From positions 45,001 through 109,000 of the forward strand of contig JAODUP010000406.1 of assembly GCA_025642065.1 (NCBI GenBank): a stretch of DNA of 64,000 nt. Reading direction: 5' to 3'. The notes beneath the pieces are model-generated. The model ran no database searches, was not told where the DNA came from, and was given only the letters and a program-made list of their open reading frames with translations. Position 1 is the first letter of the stretch, and every line of letters starts with the position of its first letter. The stretch comes from Paralvinella palmiformis. Taxonomy: Eukaryota > Annelida > Polychaeta > Terebellida > Alvinellidae. The position numbers and the translations under genes were made by a program. Below, piece by piece: positions 11,160 to 23,420 of the stretch.

Positions 11160-11493
11160 CCCCCCATCCGACTATGACGACCAGGAGACAGTCGAGGATA
11201 TGTCCGGAACGTGTCACCGATCCAGAAAATCCCGGACTTCGCTGATCCAGACAGATTGCTGTGGCATAATAAAAATGAATGATTCGCGATAATTGTATCG
11301 GATTTGATTTCGCCGACCGGAGCTGGGGGCATCTGGGTGGTGGTATTTGGGGGAGCCTTATTGGACAGTCCTAAAGCCCTCCCCCCCCACTTCTGAGTCG
11401 AAGTTGATCAATGTCGTAATATTGTTTGTTCCTTAAGATAGGAACGGAATGGAAATGTGTCACTTCGATTGTTTCGGATACAGAATGAGATCC

Positions 11494-11538
<45 letters not shown>

Positions 11539-11577
11539 TGTGTACAAGTTGAAATAGACATAACAATAAATAAACAA

Positions 11578-11627
<50 letters not shown>

Positions 11628-11854
11628 GCCCCCTCTCTCTCTCTCTCTCTCACTCTCTCTCTCCTCCTCTCCCGCCCCCTTCTTTCCAGGAAGGTTCAGT
11701 GTTTAGAATTAGCCCGGTGTATCTCCTATTCTGCGTGTAATTGTTTGCTAAAAGTTATTATTTTCACTCACCCAATCAAGCAAGCAATCAAGCAAGCAAA
11801 CAAACAAACACACACACACACACTCAAACACTCGAACAAACAATCATCCAACTT
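11105..11854. repeat. Microsatellite cluster (CT)n(GT)n, (AT)n(AG)n, (AT)n, (CT)n
   Basis: Blocks at 11105-11157, 11497-11536, 11581-11617 and 11633-11663, separated by unremarkable DNA. No gene is seen. Confidence 0.85.
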
Positions 11855-12030
11855 GCGTCCGCTTGGCCTGACTATTAGTGGAGCTCGACACCGACCTCTA
11901 GACAACCGGGTTCATATCCCGGTCGGTCTACGTCAGAAGGGTGTTTCATCTTTCACTACGTCTCGCCACCTTTGCATGTAGATAGATTTAGCCCATTTGG
12001 CCTAAGCGTCTGGTCGTGGGATCCAAAGCT
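11855..12030 (+). mobile_element. SINE family A, diverged copy
   Basis: Has box-B-like GGTTCATATCCCGG, the family word GAAGGGTGTTTCATCTTTCAC and a TTTAGCCCATTTGGCCTA-like tail. The head is diverged. Confidence 0.5.
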
Positions 12031-12229
12031 AGGCTTGCCTCTGTCTTTGGGATATTTCATCCGTCAGTAAAAAAGGCTTCGGCCTGGACATCTCAATTTT
12101 CAACGCATACAGCCCTGATTCAACCGGAGCCGAATTTAAGCAAAAAACACTCACTCACATCCCGTCACACTTTGTCGTAAAATGACAACCACAGTGGAAC
12201 AGTGCCTACTGAGTAACAAGGCCAGTTGC

Positions 12230-12861
12230 TTAAAGGGACAGTCCATCCTCAGAAAATATGTAATGCTTAGAACAGTGGCCAAAAATTGCACAATAATACT
12301 CACGAAATGTACCTGGGAAATAATCCAAATTACAGGAGGGTCGCCATTAGGCCTGCACCGGAAGCCAGATTCGAAGGCGGAAAGGAGAAAAACAGAAATG
12401 CTCTGACGTCACACTGGCGCTCTCTAGACTGACGCGGATTATAGTTTCTCTTCAGCGTTAATTTCAGAGCCTTTTTAATCATCTTCTTCTTGTAAGGTTC
12501 CTTCTGGTTCAAACTGATATATGGTTGTTCGTCATTCATGACATAATTTTAACAAGATGATGCCGTTTAGTTCTGGAATAATTCTTTGCTCACACTTGTT
12601 TACATGCTATTGTACGGGCTCTACAGACTTCAGGTCAACCGGATACACTGAAGTGACGTCAGCATTCGGGAGCTTCCGGTCTCTATCTAGCTGCCAAAAT
12701 GGCGGCGCCGACATGCCATTAAAAGTCGATTAATCAGCACTTTGAACTGGATTATTTACTATGTGGGTGATCGTTTACACATTTTGACATTATTTGTGAT
12801 ATTTGTGAGCAGAGCTTTATTAGTCCTTAAAATCTGAAATGAAGGTGGACTATCCGTTTAA
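12230..12861. mobile_element. MITE with TTAA termini
   Basis: The left end is TTAAAGGGACAGTCCATC and the right end, read inward, is TTAAACGGATAGTCCACC: an imperfect terminal inverted repeat starting with TTAA on both sides, 632 bp apart. TTAA duplication is the piggyBac signature, so a piggyBac-type MITE is inferred. There is no transposase. The interior includes a CpG/YY1-like block near 12698. Confidence 0.6.
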
Positions 12862-13768
12862 TAATTTTTGGAATGTCTGGCTCTCGAGACTTCAGATTAG
12901 TTAGGCGTTACTGTACCTTATTTTGACATTTCTGAATGATATCGTGACGCGTACGTGATATGGACCAATGAGCGTTGGTTTTTGCTCGCAATTAGCATAA
13001 TTTATGGCCATTATTCGCCGATAAATACCATATTAATAGACGAACAGGTGTGACAAATGGGCGGGATATTTTGCGCTTGCGCGTTCGAGAGTCGAACGAT
13101 AATAGGGGTCGGCGACGAGAGGCGACACCTGTAGGCCGAACGCGTCACTCCAGAAAACAATTGCCGGAAGTGGGCGCGATCCGGCGGCGAGAAGGCGACA
13201 CGCCTACGAAGCGCCGATACCCGGTTTCCGTTTCCGATGGTCGCTGCCGTGATTAAGTGCGCCATCTAGCGGAGACGGGGGCGACTCAACCCGGTCGTAA
13301 ATAGGATTTTATCGCCGCGACATGATGGCATCATTTCGGGATCGGCTTCGGGATATGGACACGTGACGTGCCCGACACGAAGTTGGCCCGGGCGCCCAGT
13401 GGGCCCTCAATCATGCCCGGATCCTGACAGCTCCCGTCGTGCTATCGGCAACGTTCGGCAACGTTCGGCAGTCGTCGGGAGGCGGCGGACCCGATACCGG
13501 AAGTGGCTATGATCGATCGGCTCTATTAGACATTGGAGATCGCGGCGGCCATTATCACGTGACGTCCGCTAAGTGCTCTATTATCGGGATGTATCAATTG
13601 GGATGTTGGTGATTATATAACATCTCTGTGTGTGTGTGTGGGGGGGGGGTGTTAGCAGTTTGAGATACGGCACTGGCACAGAGAATCGTGATTCATGAAT
13701 ACCTCTGGCAGATTCTTCAGGAGACTGAATCCACGTGGGCGGACTTTTGATGCTGAATCGGGTAATAT

Positions 13769-13770
<2 letters not shown>
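12862..13770. other. CpG-rich patch; no gene supported
   Basis: GC-rich DNA (about 12940-13600) with a CTCF-like site (13261-13272), CACGTGACGT-type boxes near 13361 and 13557 and a CGGCAACGTT duplication near 13446. Opposed short ORFs overlap here (13011-13265 minus, 13050-13256 plus) and none has a domain. Confidence 0.35.
13261..13272 (-). promoter_or_regulatory. CTCF-like motif
   Basis: GCCATCTAGCGG, identical to the site at 2278-2289. Confidence 0.35.
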
Positions 13771-13859
<89 letters not shown>

Positions 13860-13886
13860 CTTGCCTGCCTGCCTGCCTGCCTGCCT
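13771..13886. repeat. (CTGC)n tetranucleotide array
   Basis: About 116 bp of almost pure CCTG units, the same repeat type as 1497-1569. It produces spurious Leu-Pro-Ala-Cys and Gly-Arg-Gln-Ala ORFs. Confidence 0.95.
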
Positions 13887-14480
13887 AATTGTCTGTCTGG
13901 ATAACTCCCCCTCACACGGTCAGATTACATTTCTTGCAGATCCTGATTAATTGATTCCGCTGTCGGGAACCCCGGCGGCGTGTCACGTGACACGGAAACG
14001 GACAATGGCGGCTGCGTTTATACGCTCCCAGCCGAGAGTTAGGTGGCGTGCTGCTCGCTAATCGCCAATAGGCCACGCCCCGGATGCATCCGGGCTTTGA
14101 TGATCCGTAATGGGCGGCCATTTTTACAACGTCCGATCTAAATAGGCGATCTATCATTTAGCGGCAATAGTCAGAAAACAAGATGGCCGCATTTCCGTTT
14201 GTGGCCTGACATCGTGACGAATGAACAACCGCCGTTGGAACAAAGGAAGTGATTGGCTCTTAGCTGTGGGGTTAATTTGGCTCACAGTGGGTGATTGGTG
14301 CCTACGCGCTTAGGCGTGTGCGTGTGTGTTTATGTGTGTGTTTATGCGTGCGTGCGTGCATGCATGCATGCGTGCGTGCGTGCGTGCGTGCGTGCGCGCG
14401 CAAGAGTAAGCATATACGTTTATGTGCCTAGTAACCAAAAAAGCCAAAATGCAACTTTATTGAAAATTCTTAGTACCGAC
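13887..14480. other. CpG-rich patch followed by a GT/GCGT repeat
   Basis: GC-rich unique DNA with a TCACGTGA palindrome near 13983 and YY1-like words near 14005 and 14180, then a GTGT/GCGT microsatellite (about 14318-14402). No gene is called. Confidence 0.35.
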
Positions 14481-15262
14481 ATGTCTCAGTTCACTCAGTC
14501 CATGGTCAATATCTGGATCAGCCCACAGGAGCCGTAGACCGTCAATATCTGGATCAGTCCACTGAGTCGTAGTCCCACAAAATATGGATCAGTCCACTGA
14601 GCCGTAGACCGTCAATATATGGATCAGTCCACTGAACCGTTGTCCGTCAAAATCTGGATGAGTCCACTGAACCGTAGACCGTCAATATCTGAATCAGTTC
14701 ACTGAGCCATAGACCATCAATATCTTGATCAGTCGAAGTATTATCTGGATCAGTCTACTGAGTCGTAGACCGTCAATATCTAGATTTGTTCACTGAGGCA
14801 TAGAGTTTTATCTGAATCAGTCCACTGAGACGTAGAGTATTATCTGGATCAGTCCAGTGATCCGTATAGTATTATCTTGATCAGTCCACTGAGCCGTAGA
14901 GTATTATCTTGATCAATCCACTGAGTCATGGAGTATTGTCTCGATCTGTTGACTGAGCCCTAGAGTCGACGGAGCCGTATAAAGTATTACCTGAATCTGT
15001 TCACTGAACCGTAGACCATCAATATCTAGATTAGTTCACTGAGCCGTGGATTATCATCTGGATCCATATTCTCAGCTATTGATTAGTACATTGATCAGTC
15101 CAATCCCCTATGGATCAGTATCCAGCTTAGTCCACTCATGAGTCGATCGGTATCTGGATTAGTCCACTCACCCGCAAATGTTTATCTGGATCAGTTAACT
15201 AACCTCCATATCAATACCTGGATGCAAGTCAGCATCTGGATCAGTTCAATAGCTGAATTAGG
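14481..15262. repeat. Degenerate ~35-bp minisatellite
   Basis: Around twenty diverged units built on ATCTGGATCAGTCCACTGA followed by GCCGTAGACCGTCAAT. Spacing is about 34-37 bp near the left and becomes irregular to the right. The age gradient and the absence of any ORF over it argue for an old satellite. Confidence 0.85.
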
Positions 15263-15494
15263 TGTGTGCATGTACGCGTGTGTGTATGTATCTGTATATG
15301 ACGTCGCCACTCAATATGTACCAACACCGTCTAAATCAGTGTGTCTAGATCTAAACCGATAAGTCTAGTGTTCTATGTAGACTGAGTTCCATATAAGTGG
15401 GACTCAGTTCGTCATTCTACTCGTTTATTTCCAGGATTTATCTCATCTGGATCAAGTGGTAAACATAAAATCTAAATGTTGCTGCTTTAATGAC
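15263..15494. other. No recognisable feature
   Basis: Short unremarkable intergenic DNA with a small GT-rich run. Confidence 0.4.
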
Positions 15495-15560
15495 ACATTT
15501 GAACCCATATGCTATAGATCTATGGCCAACCACGCTATCGGTTTAACCACGGAGGCGCCA
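15495..15560 (-). mobile_element. SINE family A, head fragment
   Basis: Minus-strand GGCGCCTCCGTGGTT head to box-B-like word only; truncated. Confidence 0.65.
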
Positions 15561-16272
15561 TCTGGGTGGTCAAGTGGTCCAGCGTCTACTGACTTGGGAA
15601 ATGATGAAACTGAAGCCTTTTAATGTTGGTTGAAGCATGTCGTAGCACTTGCCAATAATCGGATTCGATCCCAATATTTGGCCATTTACAGTGCCTCGCA
15701 CTACTCACTGTGCTACGGTCGACGCCGCCAGAATGATTGTGTCTTCAATGTCAATGAGTGGGTAACTCAGATAACGGGTCATTTCGAGTTAGCCGACTTC
15801 GAAATTCGAACTGTTACTTTACATAACACTCCAGCATTCCGGAGCCAACATGATCCACCACTGAGAAAGTGTCGTACAAGAATTGTTAACTGTTTGTTTG
15901 CTTGCTTGGTTGATTGATTGCTTGTTTTAGTTTGCCGACTAATAACCGACCAGTGTAAAAAAACGACTGGTTTCTGAAGTTCTATACGAATTCTGAGAAT
16001 CCTGAAGCCAGTAGCCGATTGATACCGAACCCACAACCCCTTGTTGAGATATTGCCACAGTACGGTGTAGGTTTTCTATAAATACGCTCCCGAAGCTCGG
16101 GGTGGCCCCAACATGGCCGACTCCTAAACGGGCCGCATCAGACATGACGAAGAGAAAGAAACAAGAAAAATCCAATAAAAAACGAAACACTGAGTAAGGA
16201 TGTAAATCTTTTATGAACTACGTAATGCATGAGGTCGTGCAGAGCGCAAGCAGTGTGGTCGTCAGAAAGGTA

Positions 16273-16304
<32 letters not shown>

Positions 16305-17185
16305 CAAAGGGTGAGCGGTCCGCGCTGTTTTGCCGCCATTTTTCCAAATACTCCATATCGTCTGCCACGGTAGTCGGCGGGCGGCAGACGATCCATCAGC
16401 CGGCTGGCCGTCTCCGCGAATCAATAAAATCTCATTCGAGATCCATCACCAATTTAGGTGAGACCCTCACCGCCCTCTGGGGCCCCATCCATAACTGGGC
16501 CAACCTTTGGCGGGCGGGCGCGCGGCCGCGCGGTTACGAAGATTGCACAAACAAAATGTCGTCGCTGTAATTTGCCGGCAATGGTCGTCAGTCAAAGCCG
16601 TGTTATGTTTCCATCTAACATCTGACAGGTGAATTTTGTTTTACATCCAACCTTTGGGCCATCCATCTCCCTGTAACTCTCGGCATCGCTTTCCGATTGG
16701 CCACCGCCGGTCACGTGGTTCGGCGGCCTGTGTATTTTGCCCGGAGCGAGAGGCCGCACGCGCAAGCGCGCGCGTGCGTGCCCCATTAGGGAGATTATAC
16801 GTAAGCATAAGGTGACCGTAGACTGAAATTCGGGAACTAGCTACAAAAAAGGTCCATCTGGGTTTATTTTTTCCCTCGCCTTGTCCACCCTCTGCCCTTC
16901 CCCGGGATATTATTCTTCTAGATTGTTCTTCCTTTTTTTTTGGTGTGGCCACTTTGTCCCGGATTTTAAAATGTCTCCGAAAAAATAATCACCATCATCA
17001 TCATCATCATCATCATTATCGTCATCAACAACATCATTAGCGACATCGCAGCAACATAAAGGTCATTGGGGGGGGGGTTCTTGCCTTATCTAGAGATTTA
17101 TTTGTCTGTCATTTTTGTTTATATTAACATAAATGTATGTCCGGATCAACGTAAACAAAATCTTAATTACATTTCCTCGATGTTC

Positions 17186-17271
<86 letters not shown>

Positions 17272-18017
17272 GTATAGGTGTGTACGTACGTGCCCGAATG
17301 AGCGCATCTTTGAAAGCGTGTGTGTGTGTGTGTACGTGTGTTTGTGTGTGTGTTTCAGTATGTTTTGTGTGCGTGTGCATGCGTGGGTGCGTGGGTGCGT
17401 GGGTGTCCATCGTCTCTATAAGCATCACACATCTCGACATTCCGTTTTACAACCGTGTACTAGCGTAACAGATCGTTCCCAACTCGCACTATCCATCTAG
17501 CGAGAGCCAGGAGAACTACGGTTGTAGGGCAGTAAATTAACAAACACATTATCGGTACCTAGGATTTAATTATTCGTGTTATTTTTACAAGAAAAGCATT
17601 ATACTCTGACGGATATAAAAACATTGCAATAAGATCAAATGAACCTAAAGAAAAACCTCACTAAACCTCAACACCAGTCATAGGAGAGTTGTAAGCTAAC
17701 CACTAAAAGAACAATATAACATTAAAGACGATGAGAGACGGGGAATATTTTAAGCAATACAAAGTGCCAATACACGGGTATTAGATGTACCGAAACAGAG
17801 TCGTATATACAGATATAATTATACTACACTTCGGGATCATCAATCTGTGTGGGCACACCTCGGTAGTTGGTTCAGCCAATCACCGACCGCCAGGAATCCT
17901 ACGTCACACACAGACACCTTTGAGACCAAAGTACGGTAATGGAATAAAATGTCCATTGTTTTTATTTTACGAAACATCGCGGTCAAAATCAAGAATGTTC
18001 AATATTTTCTCTGCATG
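15561..18017. other. Intergenic: CpG patch, (AAT)n and (GTT)n repeats
   Basis: 15600-16260 shows nothing recognisable. An AAT run lies at 16270-16303. A CpG-rich patch (16310-16800) contains the GCAGACGAT hairpin (16357-16392). CAT triplets lie at 16989-17020. A composite (AAT)n(GTT)n lies at 17187-17270, then GT/GCGT repeats to about 17405. From 17405 to 18017 nothing is recognised. ORFs with Asn, Ile or Val runs are triplet-repeat artefacts. Confidence 0.6.
16357..16392. other. Inverted pair of the recurrent 10-mer ATCGTCTGCC / GGCAGACGAT
   Basis: Perfect 10-bp arms (16357-16366 and 16383-16392) separated by 16 bp of GC-rich spacer. See the finding on GCAGACGAT. It could act as a dimeric protein site or a hairpin. 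Confidence 0.4.
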
Positions 18018-18166
18018 GTAGACCAAATGGGCTGAACGACCCGACCCGTAAAGGAAACGAGGCGATAGATGAAACATGCTTCTGACATGGCCTGGCCGTA
18101 ATTTGTATATAGGTACTATAGCTATGTGGCCAGCCGCGATACCCGTTGTGTCGTGGGGGCGCCCTG
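18018..18166 (-). mobile_element. SINE family A
   Basis: Minus-strand copy with diverged head (GGGCGCCCCCACGAC) and family tail AAATGGGCTGAACGACC. Confidence 0.65.
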
Positions 18167-18479
18167 GCTACAATCAGGAACGAAGGTGTGAAATCTTAAT
18201 TTAAGGCCTCAGATGATTGTAGAAGTGGTTCGCTTGTGTTAAAGTAATAGTGTAGCCACTCTTCTAAAAAATTGTCTCTGTGAAATAATGGCCATATTTG
18301 GTCATCCCTCATCGCCTGGAAGTGAAATGCCTGCTGCGATCTTGCGAATTCGATCAGCAGTCGTGACGTCACAACCGGACTGATTTTTCCTCCATCACAT
18401 CAATGCATGGCTCCGATGTTAGGACCATTCTGAATCTCTGGGTGAACCCTGTTTGCCCTCTTTTCCGAAAAACTGGCTA
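18167..18479. other. No recognisable feature
   Basis: Unremarkable intergenic sequence. Confidence 0.4.
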
Positions 18480-18625
18480 GGGGCGCCTCGACGTGAGCAT
18501 ACCCGAAGGGTGTTTCATCTTCGACTTCGCTTCTTTGCCTTTGGAGCCTGCTCAGCCCATTTAGCCTACTTTGTGCACAAAAGTGGTCGTAAAACATCAA
18601 TCATCATCATCATCATCATCATAAG
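18480..18625 (+). mobile_element. SINE family A, internally deleted
   Basis: GGGGCGCCTCGACGTGAGCA joins the head directly to the 3' half, deleting the box A-box B interval. The tail GTGCACAAAAGTGG...AAAACATCAATCATC is intact and ends in (ATC)n. Confidence 0.75.
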
Positions 18626-19317
18626 GACCTCGTGATATAAGACTGGTATGCCATAAGACCGGTACAATGTAAGGGTGGCATTCATCGTGCAACTCGTCAC
18701 CAATCAGTTGTTATATAAACTAGACATCATAAAGTCTGGTTTCTTGCCAAGATTCCGTCCAAAAAATGGATTCGATCGATGATAAAACTCGACAATAGTT
18801 GATCCCTTTGACCCAATTTCGATCTCTCCTCTCTTTATATTCGTGTTGTGTATCTCCAGTAATTAAGGCGATCTATGCTTGGTTTAATTACTATTAAGAT
18901 CATTTAATTTCAATTTATTTATTTAATCTCGTAGGTATATTAAAGGCCTTGTACCTTTAAATTTTTAATATTGCTTTCGTTCACTTCTGATTTTAACTTT
19001 CATTTTTATTTTCTTCTTAGCGGTGACTGCAGTTGGGCACATCACTCTCAGGAAGTTGGTACACGAAAACCCGTCGATCAATAAAGCTTGTGACGTCATA
19101 ACAGCCAAACATAACCACGTGATAAGCTCGGCCATTGCTTCTTTCGTTCGAAACAAAAACAACATCACATCACACATATGCAGTGGACATTTTGATGGTG
19201 ACATTAACTGTCAAAACAAAATGTAATACGATATGGGACTACTGAAGACTTTTGAAGAAAGACGTACGCCGTCTTTATATCGTATATCCGGGAATTGAAT
19301 GATGTTCATAATGATGA
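18626..19317. other. No gene supported
   Basis: AT-rich intergenic DNA. A 67-codon plus-strand ORF (19026-19226) and its antisense counterpart look ordinary and have no recognised domain. Confidence 0.4.
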
Positions 19318-19412
19318 TGAAACACCTTTAAGATATGCCCACACCCAGATTCGAACACATGTGGTAGTGATCTGTGGTCCAACACGCTGCCGCTAGACGA
19401 CGGAGGCGCCCT
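19318..19412 (-). mobile_element. SINE family A, 5' half
   Basis: Minus-strand GGGCGCCTCCGTCGTCTAGC head through box B and GGGCATATCTTAAAGGTG; the tail is missing. Confidence 0.7.
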
Positions 19413-20590
19413 CGCCGTCCTTATTTCACACCACCCTAATCATATACCGCCCTTATACCACACCACCCTTATATCAGACCAACCTTTTTGCATATCACAC
19501 TTATAACATATTAGCCTCATACCATGCCACCCTTATACCATATACGACTTATGCCGTACCACTCTTTTATCGTGCCTCCCTTATATCACACAAACGTTAC
19601 ATAGTACCATCCTTATATCTAATCAACCTTATAGCAAGCTAACCTAATACTAAATAATACACCACCCTTATAACATCACACCATCTTTACACAACACATC
19701 ACCTTAAGTACAACATGCCGTATTCATATCATACGGTACTCATGCCACCCAACCAATGTACCATCAAAGCATTACACCACACCACACTACACACCACCTT
19801 ACGCCGCACCACCGATAAACCACCCTCACACCGCCCAAACATCGGCCAATCGCCACTGACAAGACAGGCCAAAACCCGATCCAAAAGTCAGCGCCCGTTA
19901 ACAGTCGGTGTCCAAATATTTAACAACTGCGATAAATCGTTGCATCACGTGTCTGTTCTGGATATTCCGGATCGGCTACGAGCCGCCATAAACGTTCGCG
20001 GGGTGGCGTCGACAGACGGAAATTGCTTGTTGCTGACAGCTGGGTACAATAATTACGTCTATGCGAAGCCTCCCGCCGCAGTGCCGATCCCGATAGCGCA
20101 CGAATCCTTCCGGATCGAGAGCGCGCTCCTTTCCGGATCCTATCCCGTAGCGGCTAAATGCTCGCCCGACGACTGACACACGTCTCGTTGACACAATCCA
20201 GGATCGTTCTGAACTTAAAGAAGCGATCGAATTGTATATAAGCGAGATCCGACCGGTTCCGGATTAATATGGCGCCCGCTCAACGCCGGATTCTGGATGA
20301 GTGCTGACAGGTTTTGATGGATGCATTGATGACGTGGCCATCGCTGATAGGCCGCCCGTATATCTCGATATCGGGCCGACGTAATCTGAATTTAAAAATT
20401 CCCGAGAATATAAAATGACACATTTCATCCAATCAGATAAATTCAGGATTTAGGAGCTGTTTGTTTTTCCGGATTGTTTTGACGATGTTTATTTTTTCAC
20501 GACTTCTGATGATTGGCGAAAAGGCCAAATGATGACAGATTGATATAAATGTTTGTTAACTCCGACAGACCGACAGACAGATAGACGGAT
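19413..20590. other. Degenerate CCTTATACCA repeats then a CpG-rich patch with an unassigned ORF
   Basis: 19430-19810 is a loose array of short CCTTATACCA/CACCACC units. 19840-20400 is CpG-rich. A plus-strand ORF (19715-20176, 153 codons) spans both; its first half is low-complexity and its second half is ordinary in composition but matches nothing I know. TATATAAG at 20235-20242 is a possible TATA box, with an ATGGCGCC start about 35 bp on that is stopped after 12 codons. I do not call a gene. Confidence 0.35.
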
Positions 20591-20600
20591 GGAGAGATAA

Positions 20601-20647
<47 letters not shown>

Positions 20648-20713
20648 AATGGAGATATGAGGGGATTTACACGCACGCGCGCGCGCGCGCACGCACGCAC
20701 GCATGCACGCACA

Positions 20714-20752
<39 letters not shown>

Positions 20753-21219
20753 CACACACATACACAAGCGTGCGCACTTGATCAGACATTACTACGCCTC
20801 TCAACACGAAAAGCCGAGGTTGTATTTAAAATTCGCTATTCTTTCCTTATTTCAAACTGCTAAAACAAAAGGCGGTGGATTCGCTCGAAAAGGTGGGATA
20901 CATCCTCCCTACACACACACAAACACACAAACGTCAGAACGGTGAAGCGAGATTGATGCTGTGTTATCCCCGAAACTCACCCCCTCCCTCTCCGCCACTC
21001 ATAATACATATAAACATAAGCCATTAGTCACCTTTATGTACATGGAACCATACAAACATACAAACGTAAAGAGATGAGATGTTCCCGTATTTGACCTTTA
21101 CATCTCCTGGGTAAGATATCCCTTGAATAGGTCAATGTTCACACACACACACACACACACACACTCACAGATAAAACACACACTCATACACACACACACA
21201 CATAAACACACACACAGAT

Positions 21220-21252
<33 letters not shown>

Positions 21253-21302
21253 AAACACACACTCACATAAATACACGCACTAACAAACAAACACACACAC
21301 AA

Positions 21303-21333
<31 letters not shown>

Positions 21334-21858
21334 CACGAACAAACACACACTCACATAAACAAAAAAACACACACACACACACACACAGAGAGAGGGGGGG
21401 GGATTTCAACTGTCACTATAGCCATAAGACAGTATGACCTCCTGTACTCGTCAGTGAGCTGACGTACATTAGAAATTTATAACAACAATAGAGACAGTCG
21501 GCCTGAAGCTGGCTAATATCTGTCTTTATCAATTATCTGACACTGTCTGTCCGCCGCCTGACAGACGGAAATTACAATAGTGACAGATAGAGACAGACAG
21601 ATATAGAGACAGACGGATAGATAGGCGAACACTGATACGAGACTGTGTGTGGGTGGAGCGGCAACCCTCTGAACGGGATAAGTTGCTGGTCTCGAGGCAG
21701 TAACCCTGATGAATTGTCCATATGCCGGATTATGTGTGCCAGTATCTTCTAAACGCTGTTGAAACGTGCGCTCGCGAGCCCGCGCGCACGGCCCCGCCAA
21801 TGCACAGATGCAAGCATGCATGAATGCACGTGCATGCACATACACGCGCGCGCACACA

Positions 21859-21945
<87 letters not shown>

Positions 21946-21988
21946 AATTTGTTTAATAACTTTATATATATATATATATATTATATAT

Positions 21989-22020
<32 letters not shown>

Positions 22021-22026
22021 AATTTG

Positions 22027-22102
<76 letters not shown>

Positions 22103-22130
22103 GGGGTGGTGGGAGAATTTGTTTAATTAC
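20590..22130. repeat. Microsatellite belt: (AT)n, (GA)n, (CA)n composites
   Basis: Blocks at 20599-20646, 20670-20765, 21141-21390 (CA with embedded AT runs) and a triple AT-GA composite at 21861-22098. The stretch between 21400 and 21820 carries a degenerate GACA run but no gene. Confidence 0.85.
21861..22130. repeat. Higher-order repeat of (AT)n-(GA)n-linker
   Basis: Three successive modules each contain an AT run, a GA run and an AATTTGTTTAATAACTTT-like linker, about 70-90 bp per module. The module, not only the dinucleotides, has been duplicated. Confidence 0.7.
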
Positions 22131-23269
22131 TTTCCGTGAAGAAAATTATTCAGTAACTCATAAGCTATTACTGCTTATACGCCAGTACTCGCCTTATTAA
22201 TATCAAGCGATTTTTCTACGAAAGAAAAGCCAAATTTACCTGCACAATCTCTGAAATATAGGACGTTTTAAACTGTTCGCGTAGAACGTACAAAAAAATA
22301 CATTCATCAAACAAATCATCCGAATAGAAGACGCTAGTTCAGGGAAAAAAATAATGACTTCTAACTGACTAAAATGTAAAAGGAATCGTTTGTTTCGGGC
22401 GTAAATATTTTACGAATCTGCAATATCATACGTTTATTATAATATTACTACTCTAATAATAGAGACGTACGCAATATTGCGATATACGACCGGGCACTAT
22501 AACAACAGGACCGGGATTGTCAAAATATCTATAGAATTATGACAAAATATCGGAAATTACCATAAAACATCCTAGATTGTGACAAACCAACTCCCAATTA
22601 CGTCCTACACAGCTCGGTACCCGACCCATCAACTAGAGACGAGTCCGTTCATAATTGGATTTTTATTAAATATGATAGATTATAATAACGCGATGTTTAA
22701 ATGGCAAATTTGGCCATTAGATTTTCTGTTTACTCTCGAGAGTATCGGTTTTGAGCTGACGTCCATAATCACGGTGTCCGGACGGGTGGGGTTGGAGCGG
22801 GGGGGCTGGGATTTAATCCGTTCCCTATTAAGCTTCAAGCCGCGTACGGTACGCCAGGCTGTACATGGCTCGTACAGCTGTACTGTAATTAACGATCACC
22901 TGTCTTATCCGGCCACTCCGGGGACTATAGAGTGGTCTGCGGGGCCGAATGACTCACGTAATGAGTCGTCACTGTTATAGGGGGAGTGGGTTATCCTGGA
23001 GGGGGCGTCAGGCTGGTAATGCGGGTTGTAATCGGCAGGTGGCGGCACTGACAGGAAGACAGGCGCTCTCGTTTATTTGGGGGGGGTTCATGTTATTTTC
23101 ATTGTTTTTCTGCTAATCTGCTATCAGCCAGTCGGTCATCATCATCCATCCCTTTATCTATCTATCTATCTAGCTATCTATCTAGCTATCTATGTATCGA
23201 TCTAACATGTGGATTCGAGTGTAGTTACTATACGACAGGGAGGGTGTTCTATCTATCTATATATCTATC

Positions 23270-23276
<7 letters not shown>
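22131..23276. other. AT-rich DNA and a GC-rich patch; no gene supported
   Basis: 22130-22720 is plain AT-rich sequence. 22720-23060 is a GC-rich patch where one plus-strand ORF (22579-22980) ends; no domain is recognised. 23155-23203 is a TCTA tetranucleotide run. Confidence 0.4.
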
Positions 23277-23342
<66 letters not shown>

Positions 23343-23362
23343 CTAATAACCAATATATATAA

Positions 23363-23418
<56 letters not shown>
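23277..23418. repeat. Twin (AT)n microsatellites
   Basis: Two long alternating AT tracts (about 23275-23339 and 23370-23418) separated by an AATACC-containing spacer. Confidence 0.9.

Positions 23419-23420
<2 letters not shown>

Noticed and set aside
17066..17500. ORFs with poly-Asn, poly-Ile and poly-Val runs
   Set aside because: Produced by AAT and GTT triplet microsatellites.
19715..20176. 153-codon plus-strand ORF as a gene
   Set aside because: Its first half is low-complexity repeat and its second half lies in a CpG patch with open frames on both strands; no domain or splice support.
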